Positions 1-12,586 are shown, numbered from the stretch's first letter. The stretch: 64,000 nucleotides of DNA from Candidatus Promineofilum glycogenicum (GCA_016707605.1 JADJHJ010000017.1:1-64000); one strand, 5' to 3'. Notes: generated by a model from the letters alone, not told the origin. Made by a program: numbers and translations.

Positions 1-1436
1 TAGACAACAGCGAACGTCCCTATGAGATATTCGAGAGCTTGAACTTCAAGGGGCGGACCCTGACCCAGGCAGATCTTGTGCGCAACTACATCGCTATGAA
101 GCTGCCGCAAGCAGATCAAACGCCTGTTTTTGAGCAGTACTGGTCGCCCATCGAGGAAATGTTGCAGGAAAAGCGTAGCGTCGGCAAGTCGCGTCTTGGT
201 GAATTGACGGCGTTTCTGCGCCATTACATCGCCTACCTGAATGGGGTGCTTGTTAATGAGGAACACGTCTATTCTCGTTTCCGCGACCGCGGCCAGCGCA
301 TGAGTACAGATGAGTTCATCGAAGAGATGAAGATTCTCAAGCGGTTTGCTGGCTACTATGATCGTATGTTGCGCCCCGAAAAGGAAGCTCACAAGAATTT
401 GCGTGAACAGTTGCAGCGCCTGAACAGGCTTGAATTTGCCACAGCATACCCGTTTCTGCTATCAGCCTACAACGCTATTGAAAATGGTCTACTTACCTCT
501 CAGGACTTGGCGCAAGGTCTAGCAACGCTTGAGTCGTATATGGTTCGGCGGTATCTGACGCGCGACACCGTGGGTTACATCAACCGAATGTTTCCTACGC
601 TTTGGAAGGAAATAGATACATCAGACTTCGACGCCTCACTCAGGCGTGCCATAGCTACCAAAAACTTTCCGAATGATGACAGACTCCGCGAGGCGCTAGA
701 GACTAACGAACTTTATAAGCGTGATCGCGAAAAGCTCATTCTGGTGCTGGAAACAATCAATCGCCACCTATCGCGAGAAACTGGTGGCTACACCGTCCTG
801 GACGGCAAGGCGACACTAGAGCATATCATGCCGCAATCGCTGAGTGAGGAGTGGCAGAGCTACCTGGGATCTAGTTGGGTTGAGGATTACTACTATTTGC
901 ATACCATTGGTAACCTGACCCTCGTAACTCAGGAGTGGAACAGCAGCATGTCCAATGCCCCCTACCCCAAGAAAAAGGATCTGTTAGGTCAGCACGCATT
1001 GAAACTCAATAGTAGCTACTTTGCCAATGGACCGAAACAGTGGAATGGGGAGGCGATTCTGGAACGAAGCCGGCTTATAGCTGATACCATTATCCAGATT
1101 TGGCCCGCGCCAGAGACGATTAAGGCAACCAACAAAGTTTGGCGTGAGCGGCCGAAAGCACTCAGGATATTAGGAAGAACGTACGAAACAAAATCCTGGC
1201 GTGACATTGTTCAGTATACGGCTGAGACCGTCGCACAGACAGTCCCTGACTTCGAAGCCACAATCGTCTCGCAGTTTCCGAAATGGTTTAGCAAGAGTGA
1301 AATGGAAAGATCCCGCCAATTAAGCAATGGCTGGTGGGTCTATGTCAATTTCTCTGGCGAGGGCGCGCAGGGGTTCGCTGAAAGGATGGTGGAAATGGCT
1401 GGGATACCTGAGGAGCAGCTCCAGCTAATCTGGTAG
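1..1436 (+). CDS. GmrSD-like DUF262/DUF1524 protein, C-terminal part (5' truncated by window)
   Basis: The reading frame is open from base 3, so the start lies upstream of the window. The first visible residues (IFESLN, then GRTLTQADLVRNY) match the end of the DUF262 (GmrS-like ParB/sulfiredoxin-fold) domain. The rest is mostly helical linker followed by a DUF1524 HNH-type domain with the HIMPQ motif (about residues 265-270 from base 39) and HTIGNLTL downstream. Known family members are type IV, modification-dependent restriction enzymes such as GmrSD/BrxU, which cut glucosylated or otherwise modified phage DNA. Codon use is less GC-biased than in the neighbouring genes, which suggests horizontal acquisition and is typical of defence genes. 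The stop is TAG. Family assignment is confident; target specificity is unknown. Confidence 0.85.
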   Translation, partial: DNSERPYEIFESLNFKGRTLTQADLVRNYIAMKLPQADQTPVFEQYWSPIEEMLQEKRSVGKSRLGELTAFLRHYIAYLNGVLVNEEHVYSRFRDRGQRMSTDEFIEEMKILKRFAGYYDRMLRPEKEAHKNLREQLQRLNRLEFATAYPFLLSAYNAIENGLLTSQDLAQGLATLESYMVRRYLTRDTVGYINRMFPTLWKEIDTSDFDASLRRAIATKNFPNDDRLREALETNELYKRDREKLILVLETINRHLSRETGGYTVLDGKATLEHIMPQSLSEEWQSYLGSSWVEDYYYLHTIGNLTLVTQEWNSSMSNAPYPKKKDLLGQHALKLNSSYFANGPKQWNGEAILERSRLIADTIIQIWPAPETIKATNKVWRERPKALRILGRTYETKSWRDIVQYTAETVAQTVPDFEATIVSQFPKWFSKSEMERSRQLSNGWWVYVNFSGEGAQGFAERMVEMAGIPEEQLQLIW

Positions 1437-1532
1437 ACTTTCAGTCGGTTCGCGCCGTATATTCTCTTCCTGCGCGATCGGCATTTGGTTGAACTCTGTG
1501 CCCAGAGACTCCGTCAGATATACATCATAATC

Positions 1533-2078
1533 CTAGGTTGACTCATCTCTAGCTGCATCTAACGCCGCCATATCCGCGGCGTCCTCTGGAAACTCCACCA
1601 CCACCACCGGTATCCCCCTCCCCGCCCGCGCCGCATACCCCCGATACCCCGGATACACCGCCACCGCCCGCCCCCAACAAGCCGCCCGCTCCTCCCCCAC
1701 CACCTCGCGGGCCACGTAGGGCCGGGCCACGCCGTCGCGGGTGACGGTCACGGCCGGGTTGGCCTTCACGTTGTAATACCACGCCGGGTGCTTCGCCTGC
1801 CCCCAGTTGGAGGCGATGAGGATGAGCCGTTCGCCGTCGGGGATGCCGACCAGGGGCACGGTGCGCGGCCGGCCGCTCTTCGCGCCGGTGGTCGTCAACT
1901 GGATGATCGGCAGGCCGCTGAGCAGGGCCGAGGCCGTCGTCCGCCCGCCGCTCAGGCGCAGCGTGGCCCCGTCCACGTGGTGGATCGTCCGCGCCAGCAG
2001 CCAGGCCGCCGGCCGCGTGGCGATGACCCGCCGCACAGTCCGCGTTACGACGTTGGGTGTGTCGGCCCATTCGGTCAT
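1533..2078 (-). CDS. F420-dependent nitroreductase-family (DDN-like) protein
   Basis: 181 residues. The central block (LTTTGAKSGRPRTVPLVGIPDGERLILIASNWG, given here as separate motifs TGAKSGRPR and ASNWG) and the following HPAWYYNVKANP motif are typical of the deazaflavin-dependent nitroreductase / F420H2-dependent quinone reductase family with a split-barrel fold. Family members use reduced F420 to reduce quinones, nitroaromatics or other substrates. The N-terminal helix (about residues 1-35) is the usual amphipathic extension. The start ATG has a GGAAAG-like site about 7 bases upstream. It stands alone between a repeat element and the GmrSD-like gene. The family call is strong; the substrate cannot be deduced. 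Confidence 0.85.
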   Translation of the reverse strand: MTEWADTPNVVTRTVRRVIATRPAAWLLARTIHHVDGATLRLSGGRTTASALLSGLPIIQLTTTGAKSGRPRTVPLVGIPDGERLILIASNWGQAKHPAWYYNVKANPAVTVTRDGVARPYVAREVVGEERAACWGRAVAVYPGYRGYAARAGRGIPVVVVEFPEDAADMAALDAARDEST

Positions 2079-2103
2079 ATGCTTTCCTGGGGCAAGGCGA
2101 GGA

Positions 2104-2270
2104 GCGCAAAGGAAGAGTCACGCAAAGACGCAAAGCACGCCAAGCTAAGAAACATACTGAGCTTGGCGTGCTTTGCGTCTTTGCGTGATCATTCTTCTTA
2201 GCGTCCTTTGCGTCCTTGGCGATCTTTGCGTGAGGTTCTTAAAATCTGCCCAATCTGCCTAATCTGCGGA

Positions 2271-2273
<3 letters not shown>
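2104..2273. repeat. Composite palindromic repeat A at the 3' end of the acyl-CoA synthetase gene
   Basis: A perfect 29-bp inverted repeat (2118-2146 and 2160-2188), built from CGCAAAGACGCAAAG-type units, is followed by a second GC-rich half repeat and then the terminal block ending CTGCGGATCA. The outermost TGATCCGCAGATT, read on the minus strand, supplies the TGA stop of the synthetase at 2271. The same terminal block bounds the elements at 19955, 21448, 31332 and 37783. Confidence 0.85.
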
Positions 2274-4235
<1,962 letters not shown>

Positions 4236-4245
4236 GGTGGGCCTC

Positions 4246-4799
4246 AGAATGGCACGCTGATTTTCGCTGAGAAGAGCGCTGATTTTCGCTGTCCTACCTT
4301 GCCAACTCGCCTTGATTGGTATGGACAACGTGCTGTTTACGAGCAGTCTCAAATATTCTGCGACGCACTTCGGGCTGTCGCCCAAAGTTAAGCAAAAGGC
4401 CAACCTGTATTTCGGTCGCCTTCAAATAGTTGAGCAATTGCTTCTCGTGCTCAGGTACCAGACTCTCGGCTGCTTTGAGTTCCAGAATGACCTTCTCATC
4501 GACAACAATATCGGCGTAATACTCGCCTACTTTTAGACCGTGATACCAGACCGGGATTGGCGCTTGCTGGACGATGTGGAAGCCTCGCTCTCGCAACTCG
4601 ATCGCCAGCGCATTTTCGTACACCTTTTCCAGGAAGCCAAACCCCATTTCACTATGAACACGGTAGAAAGCGTTAATGATCGCGCTCGTTAATTCGCTGT
4701 GCAGGTAAGTAGTCATCGTTGTCACTCCTTGCCGAGCAATTGTAGTCAGTCTTCAGCGAGAATCAGCGCTCTTCTCAGCGAAAATCAGCGTGCCATTCT
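4246..4799. mobile_element. Inverted-repeat-bounded unit carrying a GxxExxY nuclease gene
   Basis: Two 46-bp arms in inverted orientation (4246-4291 and 4754-4799) differ by one base. Each arm contains CGCTGATTTTCGCTG twice as an internal direct repeat. The only gene between them is the GxxExxY gene at 4294-4725. The right arm forms the last codons and TGA stop of ribF; the left arm lies directly in front of the acyl-CoA synthetase. No clear target-site duplication is visible. No transposase is encoded. I infer a REP- or MITE-like mobile unit; mobility itself is not shown. Confidence 0.6.
4294..4725 (-). CDS. GxxExxY protein (PD-(D/E)XK nuclease superfamily)
   Basis: 143 residues. The name-giving motif is at residues 30-36 (G-F-L-E-K-V-Y). 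A PD-(D/E)XK-like active site follows: Asp72 in EYYADIVVDE, then Glu82-Leu-Lys84 in ILELKAAE. These match the Pfam PDDEXK_3 / GxxExxY family, whose biological role is not established. The protein is full length for the family, with all predicted catalytic residues present. The start could also be the second methionine in MTTMTT. The gene is bracketed by nearly perfect 46-bp inverted repeats, and its codon use is clearly more AT-rich than the flanking genes, consistent with transfer. Confidence 0.85.
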   Translation of the reverse strand: MTTMTTYLHSELTSAIINAFYRVHSEMGFGFLEKVYENALAIELRERGFHIVQQAPIPVWYHGLKVGEYYADIVVDEKVILELKAAESLVPEHEKQLLNYLKATEIQVGLLLNFGRQPEVRRRIFETARKQHVVHTNQGELAR

Positions 4800-5717
4800 T
4801 CGAACCTCGCCAACGTCGGCCATAATCTGCCCCTTCAGCGCCGCCAGCCCATCGAACTTCATCTCCGGCCGGATGCGGCCGACGAACTCCAGCCGCACCT
4901 CCTCGCCATAGATGTCCTCGTCGAAGTCGAGCAGGTGGGCCTCGATGGTCACGCCGCCGCCGTTGACCGTCGGCCGCACGCCGACGTTGGTCGCCGCGGC
5001 GAAGCGCCGGCCGTGGATGGCGGCGTAGGTGGCGTAGACGCCGTAGCCGGGCAGCAGTAGCTCGTCCCACAGGGCCAGGTTGGCCGTCGGGAAGCCGATC
5101 GTCCGGCCGCGCTGGTCGCCCTTGACCACCGGCCCGCGGACGCTGTGGCGGCGGCCGAGGCAGCCGTTGACCGTGGCCATGTCGCCCGCCGCCAGCGCCT
5201 CGCGCACGCGGCGGCTGCTGGCCGGCGCGCCGTCCCACTCGACCAGGTCGGTCATCGTCTCCACGGTGAACCCCTTCTCCGCCCCCTGTTGCCGCAGAAA
5301 GGGCACGTCCCCTTCGCGCTTATAGCCCAGGGCGATGTTGTTGCCGCCCCACAACTGGCGCATGTCCAGCGCGGCCAGCAGTTGGTCAACGAAGTCGGCG
5401 GCGCGAATCTGGCGCACCTCGTCGTCGAACGGGTGGGTGACGATCAGGTCAATGCCCTGCTCGGCCAGTAGCTGGACGCGGTCGTCGAGTGTGGTCAGAT
5501 AGAAGCGCGCCGGCAACGTCTGCATGACGCGCCGCGGGTGGGGGAAGAAGGTCAGCGCCGCCGCCCGCGCGCCGTCCTGCCGGGCGCGGGCGACCATCGC
5601 CCGCAGGAGCGCCTGGTGGCCAAGGTGCACGCCGTCGAAGGAGCCGATGGCGACGTAGGTGGGGCGTTTGTGATCGACTTCGCTGAGGTGGGTTACGCGG
5701 ACAAATGATTGGGTCAT
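4785..5717 (-). CDS. ribF: Bifunctional riboflavin kinase / FAD synthetase
   Basis: 310 residues. The N-terminal nucleotidyltransferase domain has GSFDGVHLGH at about residues 25-34 and FFPHP near residue 58. The C-terminal flavokinase domain has GRTIGFPTANL near residue 205. Together they convert riboflavin to FMN and FAD. The gene is the last member of the nusA-infB-truB group, a common bacterial arrangement. Its last codons and TGA stop come from the arm of the GxxExxY inverted repeat, so the original C-terminus may have been replaced. A TATGAT-like box about 45 bases upstream may provide a separate promoter. Confidence 0.95.
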   Translation of the reverse strand: MTQSFVRVTHLSEVDHKRPTYVAIGSFDGVHLGHQALLRAMVARARQDGARAAALTFFPHPRRVMQTLPARFYLTTLDDRVQLLAEQGIDLIVTHPFDDEVRQIRAADFVDQLLAALDMRQLWGGNNIALGYKREGDVPFLRQQGAEKGFTVETMTDLVEWDGAPASSRRVREALAAGDMATVNGCLGRRHSVRGPVVKGDQRGRTIGFPTANLALWDELLLPGYGVYATYAAIHGRRFAAATNVGVRPTVNGGGVTIEAHLLDFDEDIYGEEVRLEFVGRIRPEMKFDGLAALKGQIMADVGEVRRMAR

Positions 5718-5773
5718 ATCGGGTTGTTGGGACGGCGTGGAGTCGGCCGCCGGGCGAATTGTATCATAAAGCG

Positions 5774-5808
5774 AGACCTCTGAGGTTTGCGGCTAACCTC
5801 AGAGGTCT
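5774..5808. repeat. Hairpin overlapping the truB stop codon
   Basis: A 14-bp perfect inverted repeat (5774-5787 and 5795-5808) with a 7-base loop. The TGA stop of truB lies inside the arm. It could terminate transcription between truB and ribF, although there is no long T tract, or it may be a palindromic repeat like the others in this window. Confidence 0.7.
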
Positions 5809-6671
5809 GAAGATGCTAACATCTTGCGCGGCCGGATTACGTCCCCATCGACCTCGACCACCCCCAGAAAGCGCCCGCCCGGCCCGAACGCGGCGGCGTT
5901 GCCCTGTGTTGCGTCGGCCGCGGCGGGCAGTCGTTGACCCAATGATAGCCGTATTGCCTCGCTTTCGCCGACCTCGATGCGTGGCAAGTGCTGCACAGCC
6001 GCTTCCGGCGGCAGCAGCGCCGCGGCCACGCTCTCCGGCGTCAGCGCGTCGAGCGGCACGGCACTGGTCACGGCGAACGCGCCGACGGCCGTCCGCCGCA
6101 GCGCGGCCACGTGGCCGCCGGAGCCTAGCGCCGCGCCCAGGTCGTGGGCCAGCGAGCGGATGTAGGTTCCCGAAGAGCAGGCGACGCGCAGGCTGACGAG
6201 CGGCGGGTCGAAGGCCAGCAGGTCGAGGGCGTGAATGACCACCTCGCGCTCCGGCAGGTCGAGGGTCACGCCGCGGCGGGCGCTCTCGTACAGCGGGCGG
6301 CCATCGCGCTTGACGGCCGAATGGGGCGGCACGCGCTGGCGGATGGGGCCGCGGAAGGCGTCGAGGGCCGCGGCCAGTTGCGCCGCCGACACGTCCACCG
6401 GCCGCTCGGCCGTCACCTCCCCCTCGGCGTCGTAGGTCGTCGTGGCCTGGCCCAGCCGGACGGTCGTCTCATACGTCTTGTCCAGCCCGACCAGGTACTC
6501 CAGGAAGCGCGCCGCCGGGCCGAGGCCCAGCAGCAGCAGGCCGCTGGCCAGCGGGTCGAGCGTGCCGGCGTGGCCGACGCGCCGCAGCCCGGCGGCGCGC
6601 CGCACGCGGGCCACGGCGTCGTGGCTGGTCGGGCCGATGGGTTTGTCGAGAAGGAGGATGCCGGAGGTCAC
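5799..6671 (-). CDS. truB: tRNA pseudouridine(55) synthase
   Basis: 290 residues. The catalytic motif GHAGTLDPLASG (residues 34-45, nucleophile Asp39) and the N-terminal GILLLDKPIGPTSHD are diagnostic of TruB. It isomerises U55 in the T loop of elongator tRNAs. Length is normal for the family. It lies 9 bases downstream of nrnA within the nusA-infB operon. The stop codon falls inside a hairpin. Confidence 0.96.
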   Translation of the reverse strand: MTSGILLLDKPIGPTSHDAVARVRRAAGLRRVGHAGTLDPLASGLLLLGLGPAARFLEYLVGLDKTYETTVRLGQATTTYDAEGEVTAERPVDVSAAQLAAALDAFRGPIRQRVPPHSAVKRDGRPLYESARRGVTLDLPEREVVIHALDLLAFDPPLVSLRVACSSGTYIRSLAHDLGAALGSGGHVAALRRTAVGAFAVTSAVPLDALTPESVAAALLPPEAAVQHLPRIEVGESEAIRLSLGQRLPAAADATQGNAAAFGPGGRFLGVVEVDGDVIRPRKMLASSDL

Positions 6672-6680
6672 GCGGCGGGG

Positions 6681-7646
6681 CTACCTGGGGCGCTGGCGGC
6701 GGATGGCTTCCAGGCAGGCGGCGACGACGGTCGCCTCGGCCTTGTCGAGCGGGCCTTCGAGGGCGCAGCCGGCGGCCAGGGCGTGGCCGCCGCCGCCCAG
6801 GCGCACGGCCACCTCGGCCACGTTATAGGGCGGCACGGCGCGCATGCCGACGCGCACCTTGTCGTCGTCCTGCATCTCGCTCAACACGACGCCCATCGCC
6901 ACCCCTTCCACGTCGGCCAGAAAGTTGACCAGGCCGCTGCTGCTGGGGCTGCCCTCCACCCCGGCGCGGCGCAACGCCTCGCGCGGGATGCTCGTCCATA
7001 GTAGCCCGTCTTGCAGCTTCATGCGCTCCAGCCCCAGACCCCACATCTGGGCCGTGGCGTGCGGCCGGCGGTGTAGCGCGCGCAGGCTGATGTCGGCGAT
7101 GTCGGCCCCACAGTCCACCAGGTCGGCCGCGGCGCGCAGCGTGGCCGCGCTGACGTTGGTCGTGCGGAAGCCCATCGTGTCAGTGACGATGCCCGTCAGC
7201 AGGCTGTCGGCCATGCCGCGGGTCAGCGTCGCGCCCATCTCGGCCAGGAAACGGCAGAGGATTTCGGCCGTGGAACTGGCGTCGGGTTCGATGATATTGA
7301 ACGCGCCGAAGCGGGTGTTGGTGACGTGGTGGTCGATGTTGGCCAGCGTCGGCTTCGGCTCCGGCAGCGCGGCATAGGCCCAGCCCATGCGCGACTCGTC
7401 GGCGCAATCGACGGCGATGACCAGATCGTAGTGGGCGTCGGTGTGGGGCGCGCGGCGCACGTCAGTGGCCAGCGGCAGGTAGTGGAAGCGCTGCGGCACG
7501 GCGTCGTCGCAGACCAGCGTGACGCGCTTGCCAAGCTGCTGCAGCGCCTGGCCGACGGCCGTCAGCGAGCCGATGGCGTCGCCGTCCGGATCCACGTGGG
7601 CAATGACCAGCACGCGGTTGGCTTTCTCGATGGCGAACTGGATCAC
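6681..7646 (-). CDS. nrnA: DHH-family nanoRNase / pAp phosphatase NrnA
   Basis: 321 residues. The DHH phosphoesterase motifs are complete: HVDPDGDA at residues 17-24, Asp80 region VDCADESR, and the DHH triad at 105-107. A DHHA1 domain with GGGGHALAAGC closes the protein. NrnA degrades 2-5-mer RNA and dephosphorylates pAp. It sits between rbfA and truB, a frequent bacterial order. Confidence 0.93.
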   Translation of the reverse strand: MIQFAIEKANRVLVIAHVDPDGDAIGSLTAVGQALQQLGKRVTLVCDDAVPQRFHYLPLATDVRRAPHTDAHYDLVIAVDCADESRMGWAYAALPEPKPTLANIDHHVTNTRFGAFNIIEPDASSTAEILCRFLAEMGATLTRGMADSLLTGIVTDTMGFRTTNVSAATLRAAADLVDCGADIADISLRALHRRPHATAQMWGLGLERMKLQDGLLWTSIPREALRRAGVEGSPSSSGLVNFLADVEGVAMGVVLSEMQDDDKVRVGMRAVPPYNVAEVAVRLGGGGHALAAGCALEGPLDKAEATVVAACLEAIRRQRPR

Positions 7647-7673
7647 CGGCTCCCCCTGTCGGCCTGCGCCGGG

Positions 7674-8153
7674 CTACTCTTCCTCGTCTACTTGCGCGGC
7701 GTCGCCCTCGTTGCCCTCGTCGGCCTCGACTTCGTCGAGTTCGTGCAGTTCAACGACGCCTGACGTGGTGGATGGGGCGGCGTCGGTCGCGGCCTCTGGG
7801 GTGTCTTCGGGCTTGATGTCCAGCTCTTCCAGCAGCTTGTCCACCTCTTCGACGTAGCGCAGGCGTGGGTCCCAGTGGAAGCGGAGGATCGGCGCGCTGC
7901 GCAGGCCCAGGCTGCCGGCCAACTCGCGGCGCAGGAAGCCGGCCGCGCTCTGTAGCCCGGCCATGACCTCTTCTTGCCGCGTCTCGTCGCCCAGAGCGTT
8001 GACGTAGGTGGTGGCGTACTGCAACTCGCGGTCGATCTCGACGTCCGTAATCGTCACACCGGCCAGGCGCGGGTCGCTGACTTCGCGCAGAAATATCTCG
8101 CTCAACAACTGCTTGATCTGCTCGGCCGTCCGTTCTTGTCTGATCTTACTCAT
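7674..8153 (-). CDS. rbfA: 30S ribosome-binding factor A
   Basis: 159 residues. The KH-type RbfA core occupies about residues 1-110, with SEIFLREVSDPRLAGVTITDVE and YVEEVDKLLEELD at its ends (motifs DPRLAG and VEEVDKLL). It binds the 30S subunit late in maturation. The last 45 residues form an acidic, probably disordered tail rich in Glu, Asp and Ala that is absent from most homologues. It follows infB with only two bases between. Confidence 0.94.
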   Translation of the reverse strand: MSKIRQERTAEQIKQLLSEIFLREVSDPRLAGVTITDVEIDRELQYATTYVNALGDETRQEEVMAGLQSAAGFLRRELAGSLGLRSAPILRFHWDPRLRYVEEVDKLLEELDIKPEDTPEAATDAAPSTTSGVVELHELDEVEADEGNEGDAAQVDEEE

Positions 8154-8155
8154 GG

Positions 8156-9943
<1,788 letters not shown>

Positions 9944-9979
9944 ACTTGACTGCCTTTCCGCAAAACCGCGTTCTCCAAA

Positions 9980-10303
9980 CTATCCGGCCTCAGCCGGCGC
10001 CGGGCGGCGCGGGTCGGCGGCAATGGCCGCCAACTCCGCCTCGGTCACCTGCGCGTTGAGCGCCCCGTTCAGAATCCCCGCGTGCCGGATGACCTTGTCC
10101 CAGCACGACGCCTGATCACACAGATAGGCCCCGCGGCCGTTGCGCTTGCCGGTCGGGTCGATCAGGACGCCACTGTCGGCGGTGCGCACAATGCGCGTCA
10201 GCCGTCGTTTGTCCACCTGCCGGCGACAAACGACGCACGTTCGTTGCGGCACGTGGCGTTGCGGCACGTGGCGCGCCGGGCGGCCCGATCCCTTTCCGGT
10301 CAT
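9980..10303 (-). CDS. ylxR: YlxR-family RNA-binding protein (DUF448)
   Basis: 107 residues. The YlxR signature is clear: RTCVVCRR (Cys23 and Cys26), DPTGKRNGRGAYLC and a final Cys-x5-Cys region. YlxR (RnpM in Bacillus) binds RNA and modulates RNase P. It begins four bases after nusA. The N-terminal 20 residues contain a short duplicated RHVPQ unit (two copies), mirrored in DNA around 10250-10275. Confidence 0.92.
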   Translation of the reverse strand: MTGKGSGRPARHVPQRHVPQRTCVVCRRQVDKRRLTRIVRTADSGVLIDPTGKRNGRGAYLCDQASCWDKVIRHAGILNGALNAQVTEAELAAIAADPRRPAPAEAG

Positions 10304-10307
10304 CGCT

Positions 10308-12407
10308 CTAAATGTCCAGGTTGATGTCCTCGTCTTCCCAGCCCGCGTGCTTGCCGCCCTTGCGTTTGCGGTCGACGACGACCTGATTCAACTCCTCATT
10401 ATAGACCAAGGGCTGCCCCTTGCGCTTCTTGCGCTTGGCCTCTTCCTCGGCCGACTCATCGGTGGCCACGGGCCGCACGACGACGACGGCCGGCTTCTTC
10501 TTCGGCTCCGGCTTGGGCGGCGCGGCCTCCTGGACATAGATGGCCGCCGACAGGTCATCGAGAGGCGTCAGCGTCTCTTCGACTTCCGGCTCGACCTCGT
10601 CCAGACTCAACACGCCGGCAATCTCCATCCGGTCAAGCGTCTCCTCGTCGAAGGCCACTTCAGCCTCTTCCTCGGGCAGGATAATGTCGGGCACGGCGGT
10701 GACCATGTCTTCCGACTGCATGATGCGTTCGATGATCGGCAGTTCCTCGATGCCCAGCGCTTCGTCCACCTCTTCTTGAACGTCGCCCGGCATGACCTCG
10801 GCCAGCGTGTCCGCTTCGACGGTCGTCTCACCCACCGGCGTCTCACCCTCGACGGTCAAACCGGCTTCGGTGGCGACCGCATCGGCTTCGGCGGCGGCCA
10901 CGGCATCGATCTGCGCCGACTGATAAGCCGACAGCGTATCCTTGACCGTCTCCAGCGCCTTCTCGCCCAGGCCGCGCAGCTTCAGGAAGTAGTCGTCGCC
11001 CATCTCCAGGATGTAGATGAGGTCGCCGACGGTGTTGACGTTGGTGTCCAGCAGCAGATTGTGAATGCGGCCGGGCAGGTCGAGCACGTCGAGCGGCTGC
11101 TGCCAGGCGGCTTCGGGCACGCGCTTGCGCAACTCAGACCGCTGCTTGCGCACGACTTCGTACTCCTGCGCCCGCTGGGCCACGATGCGCCCCTCGACGT
11201 TGGCCACCATCCGGTCGAGCGTCTGGTAATCTTCGGCGGTGATGGGCCGGCCCGTCTGCTTCTTGTCCAGGATGATGCGCACTTGAGTTAGCAGCAGCGT
11301 GTCCTTGGCAATGCGCGGATCAATAGCCGGGTGATCCAGGCTGTTGAGCGACTCCGACGCCGCCTCGGTCAGGTTCTTGATATCGATGCGCCAGCCGGTC
11401 AGCTTGGCCGCCAGGCGGGCGTTCTGGCCCTCGCGGCCGATGGCCAGCGAAAGCTGGTCGTCGGGCACGATGACCACGGCCGTCTTGCCCTCTTCGGGAT
11501 GCTCCTCCAGGAAGACGTGGGAGACGCGCGCCGGGCTAAGGGCCTTGGCGATGAAGACGCGCTGGTCGGCGTCCCATTCGATGACGTCGATCTTCTCGTC
11601 GTTCAGTTCGCGGACGATGCTCTGAATACGCACGCCGCGCATACCGACGCAAGCCCCAACGGGGTCAACGCCGTGTTGCAACGCCTGGACGGCGACCTTG
11701 GAGCGTTGGCCCGCCTCGCGGGCGATGCTCTTGATCTCCACCTGGCCGTTGTAGATTTCCGGCACTTCGAGTTCCAGCAGGCGGCGCAGCAGGTTGCGGT
11801 GGTTGCGGCTGACGACGATCTGCGGGCCGCGGCTGGTGCGGCGGACTTCCAGGACGTAGACGCGAATCTTGTCGTGGGCGCGGTAGCGCTCGCCCTGCAC
11901 CTGCTGGCTCTTGGGCAGCATGGCTTCGGTGCGGCCCAGGCCGATGGTGATGTGCTGGCCGCTGATGCTCTGCACCGTGCCGTTGACCAGCTCGCCCTCG
12001 CGGCCGCTGAAATCCTCGAACAGGTGCTCGCGCTCGGCCTCGCGCACGCGCTGGAGCAAGACCTGCTTGGCCGTCTGGGCGGCGATGCGGCCGAAGCTCT
12101 CCGTCGTGCTGTCAACCATGACCACATCGCCCAGTTCGGCCGTGGTGTGGCCTTCATTGCGGGCGACGGTCAGCGTCACCTCCGTCCGGTGATCGAGCAC
12201 ATCGTCAACGACCTCTTTCTCGGTGAAGATGGTCGGCTCGCCGGTGCGCGGGTCGATCTCGACCGTGACGCTCTGGTTGCTGCTCAGGTTGGCGTCGCGC
12301 CGGTAGGCGGAAACGAGGGCGGTCTTCAATGCTTCGAAGACGTCCTCTTTGGGCAGACCCCGTGACTCACAGATTTCGTTGAAAGCCAGGATAAATTCGC
12401 TTTTCAT
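10308..12407 (-). CDS. nusA: Transcription termination/antitermination factor NusA with long acidic tail
   Basis: 699 residues. The N-terminal RNA polymerase-binding domain (1-125), S1 (about 135-200) and two KH domains (to about 345; GACVGMRGVRIQSIVREL and AIGREGQNARLAAKLTGW as motifs GMRG and GREGQN) are conserved. A helix-hairpin-helix segment near 445-495 resembles the RNA polymerase alpha C-terminal fold. The last 200 residues are acidic and low complexity, ending in a basic KRKKRKG/KRKGGKHAGW segment. NusA controls pausing, termination and antitermination. It is the first gene of the operon; rimP, usually upstream, is absent. Confidence 0.95.
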   Translation of the reverse strand: MKSEFILAFNEICESRGLPKEDVFEALKTALVSAYRRDANLSSNQSVTVEIDPRTGEPTIFTEKEVVDDVLDHRTEVTLTVARNEGHTTAELGDVVMVDSTTESFGRIAAQTAKQVLLQRVREAEREHLFEDFSGREGELVNGTVQSISGQHITIGLGRTEAMLPKSQQVQGERYRAHDKIRVYVLEVRRTSRGPQIVVSRNHRNLLRRLLELEVPEIYNGQVEIKSIAREAGQRSKVAVQALQHGVDPVGACVGMRGVRIQSIVRELNDEKIDVIEWDADQRVFIAKALSPARVSHVFLEEHPEEGKTAVVIVPDDQLSLAIGREGQNARLAAKLTGWRIDIKNLTEAASESLNSLDHPAIDPRIAKDTLLLTQVRIILDKKQTGRPITAEDYQTLDRMVANVEGRIVAQRAQEYEVVRKQRSELRKRVPEAAWQQPLDVLDLPGRIHNLLLDTNVNTVGDLIYILEMGDDYFLKLRGLGEKALETVKDTLSAYQSAQIDAVAAAEADAVATEAGLTVEGETPVGETTVEADTLAEVMPGDVQEEVDEALGIEELPIIERIMQSEDMVTAVPDIILPEEEAEVAFDEETLDRMEIAGVLSLDEVEPEVEETLTPLDDLSAAIYVQEAAPPKPEPKKKPAVVVVRPVATDESAEEEAKRKKRKGQPLVYNEELNQVVVDRKRKGGKHAGWEDEDINLDI

Positions 12408-12477
12408 GGAACTCGTTTCAACCTATTCAGTTTTTCTACGCGATACGTCGGGCCACACTTGCGGCGCGGTCAAGAAA

Positions 12478-12504
12478 CAAAAAAAGTGGGGTCGCCCACT
12501 TTTT
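12478..12504 (-). terminator. Intrinsic terminator between HAD gene and nusA operon
   Basis: Stem AAAAAGTGGG (12481-12490), loop GTCG, arm CCCACTTTTT (12495-12504). On the minus strand it ends in seven T residues. It would stop transcription from the HAD hydrolase before the nusA operon, so the nusA promoter should lie in 12408-12477. Confidence 0.75.
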
Positions 12505-12586
12505 ACATCGCTCGCTCGCCCGCAGACTGTAGTGAGGGGAGTATAGCACGATCGGTCGAAAGTGACAAGGGCAGAGAGGTCTGTTC

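Noticed and set aside
2208..2270. Short peptides readable from the CGCAAAG and CAGATT repeats near many genes
   Set aside because: Translation of repeats gives Arg/Lys-rich or Cys/Ile-rich strings that recur wherever the repeat occurs; used only to correct start sites.
4236..4403. N-terminal extension of the acyl-CoA synthetase
   Set aside because: The extra residues are encoded by the GxxExxY inverted repeat and antisense to its gene; the family start fits ATG 4235.
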